Positions 32,563-44,695 of a DNA stretch of 64,000 bases are shown piece by piece (positions within the stretch are counted from its first letter, which is position 1; every line of letters begins with the position of its first letter). The stretch is taken from NCBI GenBank assembly GCA_014607495.2, contig CP053152.1, forward strand, positions 14,801,899 through 14,865,898, given 5' to 3'. A model generated the notes under the pieces. The model was not told the DNA's origin. It saw only the letters and a program-made list of their open reading frames with translations, and did no database searches. Both the position numbers and the translations under genes were made by a program. The stretch comes from Carposina sasakii (Eukaryota; Arthropoda; Insecta; Lepidoptera; Carposinidae).

Positions 32563-34544
32563 GTTAGTTTTTTGACATACTCATGTTTTGGAATCCATAC
32601 ACAATGATTTTTTTTTTAATTTGAGGCCGTAACGTAAAAAAGACATACTGGCTGTAAAGTAACACCTGTTGTTTTAATTAAAGAAATATCGAAAATCGAC
32701 AAGCTACACGCGCCATCTTGTCAGTCGTTGTTACTTCTGCACGTCAAAAAGGGATGTGCCATCAACAATTTTCCCATTCGATTGTTTTTCTCTAGCTTGC
32801 CTACGTACACAACATTTCTCAATGTGAACTATCCTATGATGTCTGATGCCTAATAGTATTTTTGTGTTAAAAATGGTACATTAAATAGTAAAATCGATTA
32901 TGTAGGTACTGCACACTCGAGTACCTATTTGTTAGTTGACTTACATAATAACAATAAATCTGTCGTAAACTTACAATTCAATTCAATTTCAAAAAGTCTT
33001 TATTAAATAATAAAAGGTACATAGGTTTTAGTACTAAGCTAGTGTACATTTATGTATAGAATTCCTAGCAGTACAAATTCATGTAAGATAGAAGCGTTCG
33101 TCAGGTCTCTTTAATGGAATACCTCTATATACTTACAAATTGATTTGTTATTGATGATAGTACCAAAATTTATATGACATCGTGTAGACATAACTTATTT
33201 TTTAGGAAAAATTACATGTATACTTTAGCAGGAGCATTACATTTTATTACTTAAGGTACTTAAGGTAAACTTACAGGCAATTTAATTAACATGCTCCAAT
33301 TTCGAAAGTAAATTAACTTCTTCCAACATATTCTAAATTCCTTCAATGTATACGTTCCTCCCTCTCGACCTCTTGACCTCAAATAACAGAGATCATGGAT
33401 CTAATGAACAGCCCGCTTTTTCCTTGTTTAATCAGGTTAAGTCCTGTAATTAGTACTTCCAATTAGGTTAATTATAAAACTGGAATTTTTACCTCAGCCG
33501 CAGTGGTGATACAAATTTGTAGTAAATTAGCAAATTAAAAAAATGAAAAAAGCAAATTAAAAATAATGGACAGCAAAGATAATTTTCTTTCTCATTTACT
33601 AGTATTAGCCATAATGCTGTATTTATAATTAGAGAGATGATATTTTATATATTTAAAAAAATCATATTTTTAAGGAGCATGGGAAGACCAATGTAAACCA
33701 TCTTTCTATTTTTCCTTTGAAATAATACAGAAGAAGGAACCCTCCTTCTTGGGAACTTGTTTCACAGTACCTCTTCTACTCGTATCGACATTCGACGCGA
33801 ACTATTAAAAAAAATCTCTTAACAAAAATAGCTTACATAAATTATAACTTAGTGTGACCACCCACAAGCTTGCAAAGCATGATTGTTTCCATTGTTGAAG
33901 CATGATTGACGCGCCATTTCGCCACAATAGAATAACATAACATTATTAACACTAAGTTTTTGTATTGGATACTTATTTATTTATTTATTAAGATTAGGCA
34001 CACTAACATCACATGTATTTAAAAGGAATAAAATGTAGTAAAAAGGTATATATAAAAAGGTATTGGATATTGCTAAGATCTTACCTAATAAATTTGGTAA
34101 GCAATGAAATGCTTTCCAGTATCTCTTTTTTACGTTACGGCCTTAAAAGGCAAGAAATACGGCGTGTCAACGATGTTCGTTTCACTTCAATTGGAGACTA
34201 ATCAAATAGCAGTATCACGCAAAATCGCGTGCCGAAGCCCTATACGATCGCACTTAGTCCTAACAAGACATCGGCACGCGAACTTTTTATGGCCCGAAAA
34301 AAGTGCGTCATGAAAAAAATACGAGTCCCACACCATGGGATGAAGAAGGATATGTCATGGGGTAATGTCTACTCTGTACGGATATGGATGCGTTTGCAGA
34401 TGTGTTTCTATACGTGAATAAAGAGAAATGTTACACATTTAAGGTTAATGTGTCGAGAGAGAGAAGTGCATAAAGCTATTTTTATAGAAAATGTACTGGA
34501 AAAATACCTACATAACACAACATACACGGCTGTGTTTTTGAAAT

Positions 34545-34745
34545 GGGGTAGCCTTCTGGCCTTCTCCGCAGGCTCAAAGGAGATCTCACAGCTACACTTA
34601 GCATAGAGGGTATAGATGTAAATATTAGTGACGATTTGCTAACTTATATTCTGAGAGAATGCTCGAGATCCTTTGTCGACTCTTACGACATGCACGGAAA
34701 GAGATGTAGCTGATGTATTCTAGTGTAGTCCCGCATCAACACCGA
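34545..34745 (-). repeat. Interspersed repeat family I (minus)
   Basis: GTCGACTCTTACGACATGCA and GATGTAGCTGATGTATTCTA are the reverse of the family I core. Confidence 0.7.
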
Positions 34746-35121
34746 ATTCAAAATGGTAACTTGATATTAAATATTTTACAGTTTTTGCATTTACCCTTTT
34801 AAAGAAAAATGCCGTATCCACTTTTTCTCAATCTAATGCATACCAGTCGAACGAGCGAACGAACGAGCGAATGAATGTCGTTCACGCAACAGTTTTTTTT
34901 GTTTATGGCGGAAATAACAATTTTTTTTATCGCGCAATGTTTGTAATTTCATCTCGTGAATAATGGTTGGTACGTGTGGACTACTCGTTTTGTTTTTGGA
35001 TGTGTTTATTATTTAGTTAAGCACAAGGAACTTCCGTATTTATCACTAGTTACAGCTTACTAGACAGTAGGTAGGTCCATTATTATGTCAGTAAGACTTA
35101 AAATATACTGACAGATATAAT

Positions 35122-35366
35122 ATAAATAAATATAAATATTGACACACTTCACAACACATTGACCTAGTCCCACACTAAGATCCCTAAGGTCTTGTGTCGT
35201 GGGTACTAAGCAACGGTATATAAATACATAGATAAGTATATAAACATCCATGACTCGGAAACAAACATCGATGTTCATCACATCAATGTTTGCACCTACC
35301 GGGATTCGAACCCAGGACCTATGGCGTCGCAGGTCGGGCCACTACCAACTACACCAATCGGCCGTC
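35122..35366 (-). mobile_element. tRNA-derived SINE family A, full copy (minus)
   Basis: Head at the right end (CGGCCGTC at 35359-35366), B box GGATTCGAACCC on the plus strand near 35301, tail at about 35122. Confidence 0.9.
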
Positions 35367-35408
35367 AAATGAACCGTGGATTTGTAGTTTGCATATTTTT
35401 CTCCTCTT

Positions 35409-35488
35409 TTACAGGTTGTATTGGTATTTATAGGGGGCTATCTAGCTAGCCTTTCGCTTAACAAACCCCTTTTGCTACATCCTATATA
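35409..35488. mobile_element. Internally deleted relative of the 41873-42123 MITE
   Basis: TACAGGTTGTATTGG joins almost directly to GGGGGCTATCTAGCTAGCC and CTTTCGCTTAACAAACCCCT, the right end of the 41.9-kb element. Confidence 0.65.
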
Positions 35489-37370
35489 ATGTACTGTTAA
35501 TAAGTCAACAGGTATAAGGATATTTCAATATTAGGTATACTGAAAGTAAAATATTAGAAAAAATCCCCTAAAAACCATCATAATTACGGTAAGAAGGTAA
35601 GCCGGCAGACTTACGCTGAATATTCACGATAAATTACGTCAACTCTTAACCAAATTAAGCACTCAAAGTGACAGCACCGCAATTTAAAAAACCGGATAAA
35701 GTTAGTCCGGGCGAAACCGGTTACACCGGTTATACCCGGTAATCCGGGTCGTGGAATTAAAAACCGGTGCGAAATGACCGGAACGGGGCTCTTCCTTGCG
35801 AGGACGTTGAATGAGTGAGTTGTTGGTCGCGGTTTTAATTCTAAATAGGTTTTGCGTGTGATGAGGGCTGGATATACCCGTACGTATACAGAGTAGGTAA
35901 GTGAGGTAAAAACATAAGGTTCGAGAAATGAGCATGTTTAAAATTGTGAATTGATTAAATGTTTTGCATCTGTTTGCCATGTTATTGAATTAGTCATTAT
36001 GGTTTCTGTTACCAAATGCTAACATACCTAATAAAAACAAAGTACAATTTCACAAAATAGTAGCAGGTTCGTAGCTAGTAGTACGTGCTACGGATAGCTG
36101 CAGCAAAGAATATTTTTTCCAAGCGAAAATTCCTCATAGTTTCAATCTAAACCCAGGCTTATAGTGCCCTACAATGTCAACCTTACCCTTAGTAAATATA
36201 GTTCTAGGGTATACTTTAAGTACAACATTTTTTTTTAAATAAAAACAACAACTCTTGAAAGCAGTAAAACTATGAATATTTAAACTAATTATTTGACTTT
36301 GTTTGAACTTTGTGTTGTGTATTAATTTATTCAGTGAAAGATAATAAAACAATAGAAATATATTTCCTCAAGCCATTTTGTCGTAAAAAAAGTGTCAAAA
36401 ACAAGAAGTTTAACAGAAAGCAACTTAACACCCTCTGAGCATACTCTTCTAACTAAACCCTATAACTTACGAAATAATTTGGTGTAGTACCTTAATAGCA
36501 AAGATATAATTAACCGAAAACATATTCGTACATGTAACAATAAATTTGCACACTACAAATCTGAACATGTATGAAGGTAAGTATACCTATAGTATATCTA
36601 CGAAATAATGCAATTATAAAATTCGCAGTACGACGCTGCACCGAACTAATTCAATCTTATTTTAAAGGTAACATGGTAACAATTTTTCCCACATTTTCCT
36701 CTTGAATTTTACATGAAAAATTATTCATGAAAACGTAACCTCCTGTGACCCATTAGACACATTCAAAAACTTTTCAAAAGTACATTTGCAAAATGTTTAC
36801 TACGTTTTAATATTTCCGAGTTATAATTACATTTGTATCTAGGCCATGTTAAATGTTTCATTTGTGCAACACCGGCCATCAATCAGGAGTAATCTAGTAT
36901 AAAAGCGGAGCGTTTGAATTACAAAAAAAAATCTAACGCAAAACGCGACCTGTCCCGAATACTAGCGATTGTGTTGTCCAAAAAGTCGGTTACTGTAATA
37001 TTCGAGCACGAATCTCGGGTGTCAAGCGCAGATCGCGACCGGCAGCGGACCGAGTGCACTCCAACGATAAAACTTTTTCGACCGATTTTTTTATATGTGA
37101 GCAATTCTCACGTCTCGAAATGTTACGAGCGATTTGGGTGTCGACGGCTTGTGTCCCAATTTAAGGAGTCAGTTCACTTCTCCTTAGGATGCTCGATTTA
37201 TTTGAACAGATAAAGATTGGAAAGAATTTTATATTTTTTTGATATATTTAAATAAGGATGGCCGTGATGCGAATGATATATGTGTATATATGTATATAAT
37301 CATTCATATCTCAGTAAATCTACGCTACATTGAATTTTATCTATTTTATAAGGCGCGGGCGGATGTATAT

Positions 37371-37625
37371 AAGGTCTTTTCAAAATTGATTATCTTTTGA
37401 CAGGAAACTTGATAGGTTAAGAAACAACTTTCACTATGGGACTTACTCTGAAATAGTGAAAAAAAATCTACTGTTCCATACATTTCAGTGCAGTAATTAT
37501 TCAAGATTGTATGGAATAGCAGATTTTTTTTTCACTATTTCGGAGTAGGTCCCATAGTGAAAGTTGTTTCTTTTTACCTACCTAGTTTCATGTCAAAATA
37601 CAATCACTAATTTAGAAAAGACCTT
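37371..37625. mobile_element. Fold-back MITE, AAGGTCTTTTC ends
   Basis: Ends AAGGTCTTTTC and GAAAAGACCTT with an inner inverted repeat (AACAACTTTCACTATGGGAC, mirrored at 37550-37570). Flanks are TAT/TATA, consistent with a TA target. Non-coding. Confidence 0.85.
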
Positions 37626-38439
37626 ATATTTTGATAAATTTTGTACGGATTTTTATATAAATAAGGTTATATGTAATATCGCCCGGCTGTTAAAAAAGTT
37701 AGCCTTGGCAAACATATCTAACTAGAAGATTTAAGATGACCAAAAAAATATTATGAATAAACGAAGTAAAAAAGCTAATCCTCATTAAAATGCCTATTAT
37801 GACACATTCATAAAAATCCTAATACTTCCGTAACTAATAAAGTCAGCAAAAAATACCAAGTTTTCCTTCCCAACTCGCCACGAAAAGTTCTGATATGACG
37901 CAAAATGGGACGCCAAAAAAAAACGCACCCAAAATACGACCCAAGCATTGTACGCCGGGCCTTTTGTTCGGATATTTTCTCCGAAGATACCCGTCTGATT
38001 TCCGTGCCATTACGTCGACAAAATCATATAGTAAACAATAACCAACTCGGCTATCGACTACATATTTATGAGGAGGTAAAACTCTTCACTACTTGGCCAC
38101 TTGGACAACACCAGGCGATTGCCAACCCTCGTCCTCGGGCTTAGGGTCTTAAATTTTTTCGGTGAGCCAAGATAATACTTGTAGATTACCCGCTACACTG
38201 CTGAGACAGCGTTTTGATAAAATAATAAATAAGGCACAGTGGCGAGCTTTGTTTTTATGATAATGTGTGTGGGGTACAAAAAATGCTGTTAGGGGAAGAT
38301 GTTATACAGCCTTATGTTAGTATTTTCGAATAATGATGGGATCATACTTAAGGAATATTGCTTTTAACCTTCTTTTTGTATATTAATGTAATTGTCCGCT
38401 TGCCAAAGTTTTAGGCTATAGGTATTTATTCTTCTATGT

Positions 38440-38602
38440 TGCTCTAGAAGTGAAAAAAAAAAGTATAATACTACAGCTGCTTCTCCTCCCAGGCATACTG
38501 TACGAGTCAGTAGAGGGACACGAAGGTCTTGGTGTTTTGTAGGCGATGGACTGACCACCTATCACTACTAACAGAACTTGTACATCTCAACTATACCCTC
38601 AA
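38440..38602 (-). repeat. Interspersed repeat family E, 3' part (minus)
   Basis: Matches the second half of 13866-14130 in reverse: GCTTCTCCTCCCAGGCATAC and TTGTAGGCGATGGACTGACC. Confidence 0.75.
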
Positions 38603-38858
38603 ATACGCGACGCTTTCTATAGCAGAACACGTATATGTAACTTTATTATTAATGAAGTATTAGTAAAGTATTTTTAATAACTATTGAGATTGTATTAAAG
38701 TTTCCCGTCATTTGGTAAAAGTTATAATAAATAATTAAGAAAGTTCGTAAAATCTAAAAATCTTTTATTTAAAATACAATACAATTTCCAGATACGAGTA
38801 ATATGGGGAATCCATAAATAACTCTGGAATGTTCATACAACTTCAAAAATAAACATTT

Positions 38859-39185
38859 TCAAGTTTCGTGGATAGATCCTTTGTATGTTTGATTACATAG
38901 AATTTCGCTCAACATACCTCTTTTGTTATAGGTACCCTGTAGATTAGCCAAGGCTACCGCCACCAATGACAGACGTAGGTATAGTTCTTCAATAAATACT
39001 GATCTGTCCACGATACTGAAGTGATACTCTTCTCCAGTAAATAACATACGATCTAGTCTCGCAATAAATATCCCTCGTATCTGATAGATAAAGAACTCGC
39101 ATCGGCTAAAAAAGGAACAGAGCCTTCCGAAAAACTGCACCGGATCTCCCGAGCGGGACGGAAAATAAATAAAGTGTCACGAGCA
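38859..39185 (-). other. Open frame of about 105 codons, unrecognised
   Basis: The frame starts without an ATG (first listed start is GTG) and includes RSGDPVQFFGRLCSFFSRCE and YLRLSLVAVALANLQGTYN. Composition is protein-like, but no splice acceptor is evident and the segment could belong to a transposon. Not called as a gene. Confidence 0.25.
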
Positions 39186-39973
39186 AAAGAGATGGAAGTA
39201 AATGAAATCTCCTTTAGAAGGCTTTTGTTTGAGTTGGTGGACGCTGGGGCCTTTATTGTGAAAGTAATGAGACATTCCTACCGCATTCTTCGGTAATATA
39301 CTGGCTATTTTTATTCATTTTTCAAGTGCTTTTAATGTCTTCATATGATTAGGGGTTCACTGTTTTTTTGTGGGTGGTAATATTTAAAAATTAAGGGTTA
39401 TTTTACGTTTATTTTATCGAACTAGTTTTATAGCCATGGCCAGATGTGATTTATAGTCCGACGTGGTCATGTCGAATATAATTTTGCGTATGAAAATTTC
39501 GCATCACGCATCATGTTTCCCAAGAAATATCATAACGATATACTATCCTCAGTGAATTCCGCGAAAAATCATTATAAAAATATTCTGAACAACAAAAAAT
39601 AATATTGATCCGACTAATTATGTAATACCATTACGGATACCTTACATTATGGACAAGGCGGGGACCAACAGAGGCTAAAATTTCGGTTGTGCAAACGAAT
39701 TTTCGTGGTGGCGGTCAATTCCCCGCCTGCGATGCTTTCCATCTTTATAAATTAATTCAGTAAATTTGTATTCTAAGTTTCTGTTTAAATAGACAACAAA
39801 TAAAAAGATGGCCTATTTCGTCGGATCATATCTCATCCGAATTAATAACGGTGGGCATTTTTCCAGCGAGAGCGAAAAAAAATGATAGGCAGACCAGCTG
39901 TCTCGACCGAGGTAGGTATATATATATATAAACCATTGTACCGGGCGTATTGTATGAGATGACCATAATGTAA

Positions 39974-40122
39974 TGCCTCCCTCTGCCCCTCCTAGTACTA
40001 TAAACCTTCTTATTGGTAGCGATTCCTCTATATGGCCCTGGAGACCCAGCTCTCCCTGGCCTCTCCCTCTGCCCCTCCTAACTATAAACCTTCTTATTGC
40101 ATCTCTATATGGCTGGAGACCA
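39974..40122 (+). repeat. Local direct duplication, about 88-bp period
   Basis: CCTCTGCCCCTCCTA, ATAAACCTTCTTATTG and TCTATATGG with CTGGAGACC occur twice in order, from about 39974 and 40061. The short plus frame over it is produced by the duplication. Confidence 0.8.
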
Positions 40123-40213
40123 ACTCTTTCTCCCTCATCTCCTTCTTTATCACACTGGACTAAGAAAAACTATAATATGTAGGCATGTATGTATATATAG
40201 TACTTTTTTGCAG

Positions 40214-40510
40214 GAACTCTCGTCGCATACGTCAAAAAACGCAAAAAGACGCAGCCTGGTGCGTGTATGACAATTCGCGGATACATTTTATAAACACACA
40301 GACGTTGCAATTTTGCCATGTTTTCCTACTGAGAGATTCTTGTAAAAGCGTCATAGATTTAGATAAAGAAAATGGTATTTGTTTCGACGAAAATCTTTGA
40401 TATTTCGCCCTCTTAAGGTGTCATTCTCAAAACATCGGTGACAACGTTCATTACTTGTGAAAGAGTTCATTGTTCGCTGCTGAATAAAGAACTCCAGGTT
40501 TAGAAGCGCG
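40214..40510 (+). CDS. Candidate 3' terminal exon, unrecognised
   Basis: Plus strand: TAGTACTTTTTTGCAG acceptor at 40198-40213, then 62 codons to TGA at 40398-40400, and AATAAA at 40483-40488. Residues include RRIRQKTQKDAAWCVYDNSR and SVIDLDKENGICFDENL, varied in composition with three cysteines. The acceptor, frame and polyadenylation signal are in the expected order for a last exon. No domain recognised and no upstream exon identified. Confidence 0.3.
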
Positions 40511-41289
40511 TACAAAGGGCTTTGTCTCCCGTATTATAAGATTTGGCGAAAGACAATGTTTTTGCTGTTCCGTATCGATTTGTCTCATTGATGGTAATGT
40601 AAGTGAGTTTCATGTTTATTGACCCCTGTTTCTGAAAATTGAAATGAAAATTTAGGTTTTAATTTATTTGAATTTTCTTTCTTAAACTATAGGGAAATAA
40701 CATTCTATTTTCATGTTTCAAGACAGCTTTCCACAAAACTTTTGCTAAATTTTATAACAAAGTGTTCGACTAGTAAACAGCGAACATAGTTTACAGCTCT
40801 ATAGAAAACTTTCACGTGGTCGCGATTCCCGGCATTGACTGAACGGCAAAAGAAATAACAAGCGCTGTTAAAACTTAAACGCTTGTTAGTGTTGGCACAG
40901 TAATTTATCGACAATTCCTCGTAATACATTCATAAATAAAATCCATGGAACTTTTTAAAAAGTTCCCGCCGCGCTACGTGATTCAGGCAAGTTGACGTAT
41001 TCATGAAATATTCGATACATTTTCTATCAGACACGTTTTACATGCTAAATATGCTGAGTTTGATGTAAAATTGCCGAGTTCTAGCATTTACTTATATTAC
41101 ACGTCAAGAGCGTAGTAAGAAGTTAGTGCAAAGTGTTGAGTATTTTTACACCGCCGACAAATATATATTTTATTTTTTCTTATGGGTAAAACCATTTGAG
41201 GTACTTGTACAATTTTATATGTATTAGTTACAATGTTTAGGAAACACGATACAATTAAAATATTAAAAAAAAATCAATGATAAAAATAG

Positions 41290-41420
41290 ACTCCTGTGCC
41301 GATTGCGGGGTTCACTAGAAAACATCAGCTGCATCTCGTAAGTGTTGCCCAAGGACTCTCGGACATTCTCTCAGGCGATAAGCTAGCAATGTTTAACTTA
41401 TTATTTACATCCTGCCCCCG
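41290..41420 (+). repeat. Interspersed repeat family I
   Basis: GCGGGGTTCACTAGAAAACA, CATCAGCTGCATCTCGTAAG and TCTCTCAGGCGATAAGCTAG. Confidence 0.6.
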
Positions 41421-41872
41421 CATGGTAAAAGTGGCTGTGGGGCATATCCCGTACATAATATATGTATGTTTGTCTAAAAATCATAGAGTATCTTATAAGT
41501 CTGTTTATGTCTACAAAAAAAAATCATAGACACGGTTGTCGTCCTAACTTTGTAGTGCTTTACTGTAGTAGTATGCATTTTTCTCGTAAACAAGTTTCTA
41601 GAGACTCGGTACTCGCCGTTGCATTGGTCGATGTACTTTTAAATAGGGATGCCTTACGTACGATTCTAAATGAAAAACTTTATCGCGGTATAAAATATAC
41701 GTATGCCTTTTTTTCTATTACGTATTTCTAAGTACTATATTGATTAGCCGTAGCTGGTAGTATTTCATTTATTAAATAATGCTAACTTAGTATTGAACGT
41801 GCGAATAAAAAAGTGTTTCATAATTGTTCAAGTAATCAGACCAAGAATAAAGACATTTAAAATACAGGGTGT

Positions 41873-42123
41873 AACAGAAAGGGTATGTTAAGCGAAAAGC
41901 ATTGTAAATAGCCCACTATAGAAAACCTATTTCCAAAATTTGAGACTCCAAATCACATGTTTATTTTTCAAGATTGTATGAACATTCCTGAGTTGTTTAG
42001 GAATTTTCCAAAATAACCAAAAAAAAAACATGATTTCGAGTCTGAAATTTTGTGGGTAGGTTCCTTTAAGTGGGCTATTTACATAGCTTTTCGCTTAACA
42101 TACCCCTATTGTTACACCCTGTA
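41873..42123. mobile_element. TIR MITE with 38-bp ends
   Basis: 251 bp. Left end TACAGGGTGTAACAGAAAGG extends to AAGCGAAAAGC and is mirrored at the right end with three or so mismatches. Flanking TA on both sides fits a Tc1/mariner-type insertion. A deleted relative lies at 35409-35488. Confidence 0.85.
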
Positions 42124-43158
42124 TAATACATTACTTTTATTAAATTATTAACCAACATTAACCTGACCAGCGAAGAATAGAAGAGAGCTACAGTACAGAT
42201 TCAATATACTTCCAGTGACGCTTCCACGGCGAACTCAAACTGCAATGGTACATCACTATACTCGATTGCATCAAGCGTTGCTATTCGGTGTTAATCAAAA
42301 GAGCCCTGCACTCTGTTCTCATTACTTTTACTTGGTAATTTTTACCTGTTCTTAGTTGTAAAGCATTGTCAGAACCTGTATATCACGTCACCATGAAGTT
42401 AAGCTTTTGTCCAAATAATCTACTCAAAACTTTTCATCATACGACTATGTTAATATGCAATTAGTGCTTTGCTAATACTCTACATCCATTTATCGTACAT
42501 AGTGATACGGTAGCCTGGCTTGCTGCCAGATTCTGGTCCAGTGGAGTGCTTTCGCCGCTCCAGCGCTTTCGTCGCTGCAATATGCTTACAGCGCTTCAGC
42601 CGCTGAAAGGCCGATGTAAGCAGCACTTGATAGGTCTTTGATAGGCGAAGAGATGACGCGCGGATCTGTTAAGTTCGTGCCAATTTCTGCCATTTTTAAC
42701 AAATAAACTAGTCTCTGAGTCAGCTTCTGCGTCAACGATATAACGCAAGCAATACTTACTTAAAAATATGCAATTATGTATTATGTAATACGGTAAATAC
42801 AGAAAAAAAAAACTAAAACATATTTACAAATAGGAAATTGCAATATCTGAAGAAAAAAAAACTATCGAAAAAGGAGGTCACATATTTCATAGAGACCAAG
42901 CTTTAATAATATTATGAACGTAAGTTTGAAAGAGTTTTCATACTAAAAGATAGAGAAGTATGCACATAACGATAACCAAAGTGACAGAAATTCTGCGTGC
43001 GCAGACCAACCAGTGACGCGTCACCACGCGCGGCGCGAGGCATCCCCACAGATTAGCCGGCACCTAATTAGCCTCATTAGCTTCGTGTGGACACAGCTTT
43101 ACAATGCCAGTTGTGCCGCAAATGTACTGAATCTTGAAAATGTTAATAAAATATGCTT

Positions 43159-43438
43159 ACAATACAATACATTGGTTTTAGTTGTTAGTTAGTTGGTTCG
43201 GTAGATAGAACTAACATGGAAAACTAATCCTGATGATGCCACGGGTGTTGGCGAAACATATGTCGATTAAAAATTTAATTGGTTTTCGGATTAGCAGCTA
43301 TGTATTTATGGTTGCATGCTAGGTGCTTGGATCTGGCTTCTCGTTGCGACGAGTGTCTTGTGTTCGTGATCATGAGTAGGCAGATCCGAGGGTCAGCGGA
43401 GGGTATAGGGCCCGGTGGCGGGCGATCCCTCAATAGAG
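43159..43438 (-). mobile_element. Fold-back retroposon family H (minus), 3' tail shortened
   Basis: Flanked by 11-bp AAAATATGCTT at 43148-43158 and 43439-43449. Interior matches 59527-59833 (GCTAGGTGCTTGGATCTGGC; TGTTGGCGAAACATATGTCG). It lacks the GAACTTCC tail, and its arm (CTATTGAGGGATCG on the minus strand) has only a degraded partner. Confidence 0.75.
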
Positions 43439-43504
43439 AAAATATGCTTGTTTTAAATATATTTATATAAACTTATATATATATATTATTTATATAAACC
43501 AACT

Positions 43505-43575
43505 CGAATTAGTCTAGTGGCAATGCTACTGAAATTGTAACTAAGAGGTAATGGGATCGATTCCTGCTTGATAAA
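43505..43575 (+). mobile_element. tRNA-like SINE fragment, family unassigned
   Basis: AGTCTAGTGGCAATGC resembles an A box and GGGATCGATTCC a B box at a suitable distance. No second copy seen here. Confidence 0.4.
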
Positions 43576-43760
43576 TATCTGAATGCGAATTAAAAAATTT
43601 ACATTTTTCTTTGTGTCTTGTTTTTTTTTGTAAATTGCTGGTTGGTTGTTTGGTTTATTATTTATGGGTTTTGGCTATGTAGCAAGATAATTTATGTTAT
43701 GTGGTTTGATCGAAAAAGTACCTATAGGTATTATTTAAGTAAATTATAATTATTTATTAA

Positions 43761-43988
43761 CTAGTGGCGCGACTTCATCCGCGTGGACTGCAGAAAAAAC
43801 AAAATGTCATAATTATCCGGCATAAAAATATTTTCCCGGGATAAAATGTAGCCTATGTGTTAATTCAGGATGTCAGCTAACTCCATACCAAATTTTATTA
43901 AAATCGCTCCAGCCGTTTTTACGTGAAAGAGTAACAAACATCCATCCATCCATCCATACTCACAAACTTTCGGGTTTATAATATTAGA
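43761..43988 (-). mobile_element. Lep1-type Helitron copy (minus), nearly complete
   Basis: CTAG at 43761-43764, hairpin region, conserved interior, CCATCCATCCATCC microsatellite and a 5' end TATAATATTAGAT. Strong similarity to 10488-10735 in inverse orientation. Confidence 0.82.
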
Positions 43989-44198
43989 TATAAAAGTATA
44001 AGATATAAAAGTTTTAGATCTGATTCCCTTACGCGAAACGTGGGTGTCGGATCTCATTCGTGATCTTGCAGTTCTGGCTACACCATAGCCATATGTAGGT
44101 GATATTTAATTAGGGTGCTTATTGAACTGTATGCATGCCTATAAGCCTTAGACCACCTAAAGAACATCTAGACGTAATGTCTAAGTAAAACTAAATAC

Positions 44199-44325
44199 TC
44201 ACTATGGGTGCGCCCACCACCGGGCCCTACACCCTCCACTGACCCTGACACTGGTGGTGGGCGCACCCATAGTGAATGTTTGAACTTCCGAATTTTATTG
44301 TAACGCCCAATACAATTTCATTTAC
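44199..44325 (+). mobile_element. Fold-back retroposon family H, short copy
   Basis: 127 bp between 12-bp direct repeats AAAACTAAATAC (44187-44198 and 44326-44337). It begins TCACTATGGGTGCGCCCACC and contains the exact reverse complement ending CCCATAGTGA at 44274, making a perfect hairpin of about 23 bp. The 3' part is GAACTTCCGAATTTTATTG to CAATTTCATTTAC. No coding capacity. Confidence 0.85.
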
Positions 44326-44439
44326 AAAACTAAATACGAGTACATTACATAGTCCTCTTGTATTTTTCCCAAAAAAAGTAATTTCTTTCTTTTTGCAAAA
44401 CCTTAATAAGTCAATATACAGAAACAATCTTCTACAGCC

Positions 44440-44695
44440 TATTGCAGTCCACTGCTGGACGTAGGCCTCCCCCAGGGCACACCACAAGGCTACTGCCACA
44501 GGGGGGGTTTTGCCCATAGTCACCACGCTGGGCATGCGGGTTGGTGACCGCAGTGTGATTTTCGGACTATGTTGTCAGTACAGGGAAGCGCTGCTGCCCA
44601 CCTCCCGGAAACCCTTAATCGCCTCGTACGATACCCACGGGCAGGCAGGGTGGTACAAACTCTACTCTGCCGGCACCACGCGGCACAGACACAAT
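44440..44695 (-). pseudogene. RTE-like LINE end, second lineage
   Basis: Minus strand has VALWCALGEAYVQQWTAIG and a longer conserved upstream stretch than the copies at 530-640 and 55672-55800, with plus-strand signature GGGGGGGTTTTGCCCATAGT. Coding capacity is lost. Confidence 0.5.

Larger units (their letters stand above)
28241..34544. other. Longest repeat-poor stretch
   Basis: No transposon copies recognised in about 6 kb. A small local duplication (ATAGTAAGCTCGG at about 28639 and 28713). CGCCATCTTGTCAGTCG at 32712 combines a YY1-like CGCCATCTTG with an initiator-like TCAGTC. No clear coding exon. Confidence 0.5.
35489..39973. other. Gene-poor unique sequence
   Basis: CpG-containing segment at 36940-37200 with two opposed frames of 60-99 codons, neither starting well. 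ATGTATGAAGGTAAGTATA at 36569 looks like a tiny first exon plus donor but has no other support. (GAAC)n-like run at 34850-34876 lies just upstream of this stretch. Confidence 0.5.
40511..43147. other. Gene-free apart from listed repeats
   Basis: Region 42490-42680 is GC-richer (CAGCGCTTTCGTCGCTGC; CGCTTCAGCCGCTGAAAG) with short inverted pieces but no frame. Otherwise AT-rich. Confidence 0.5.
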
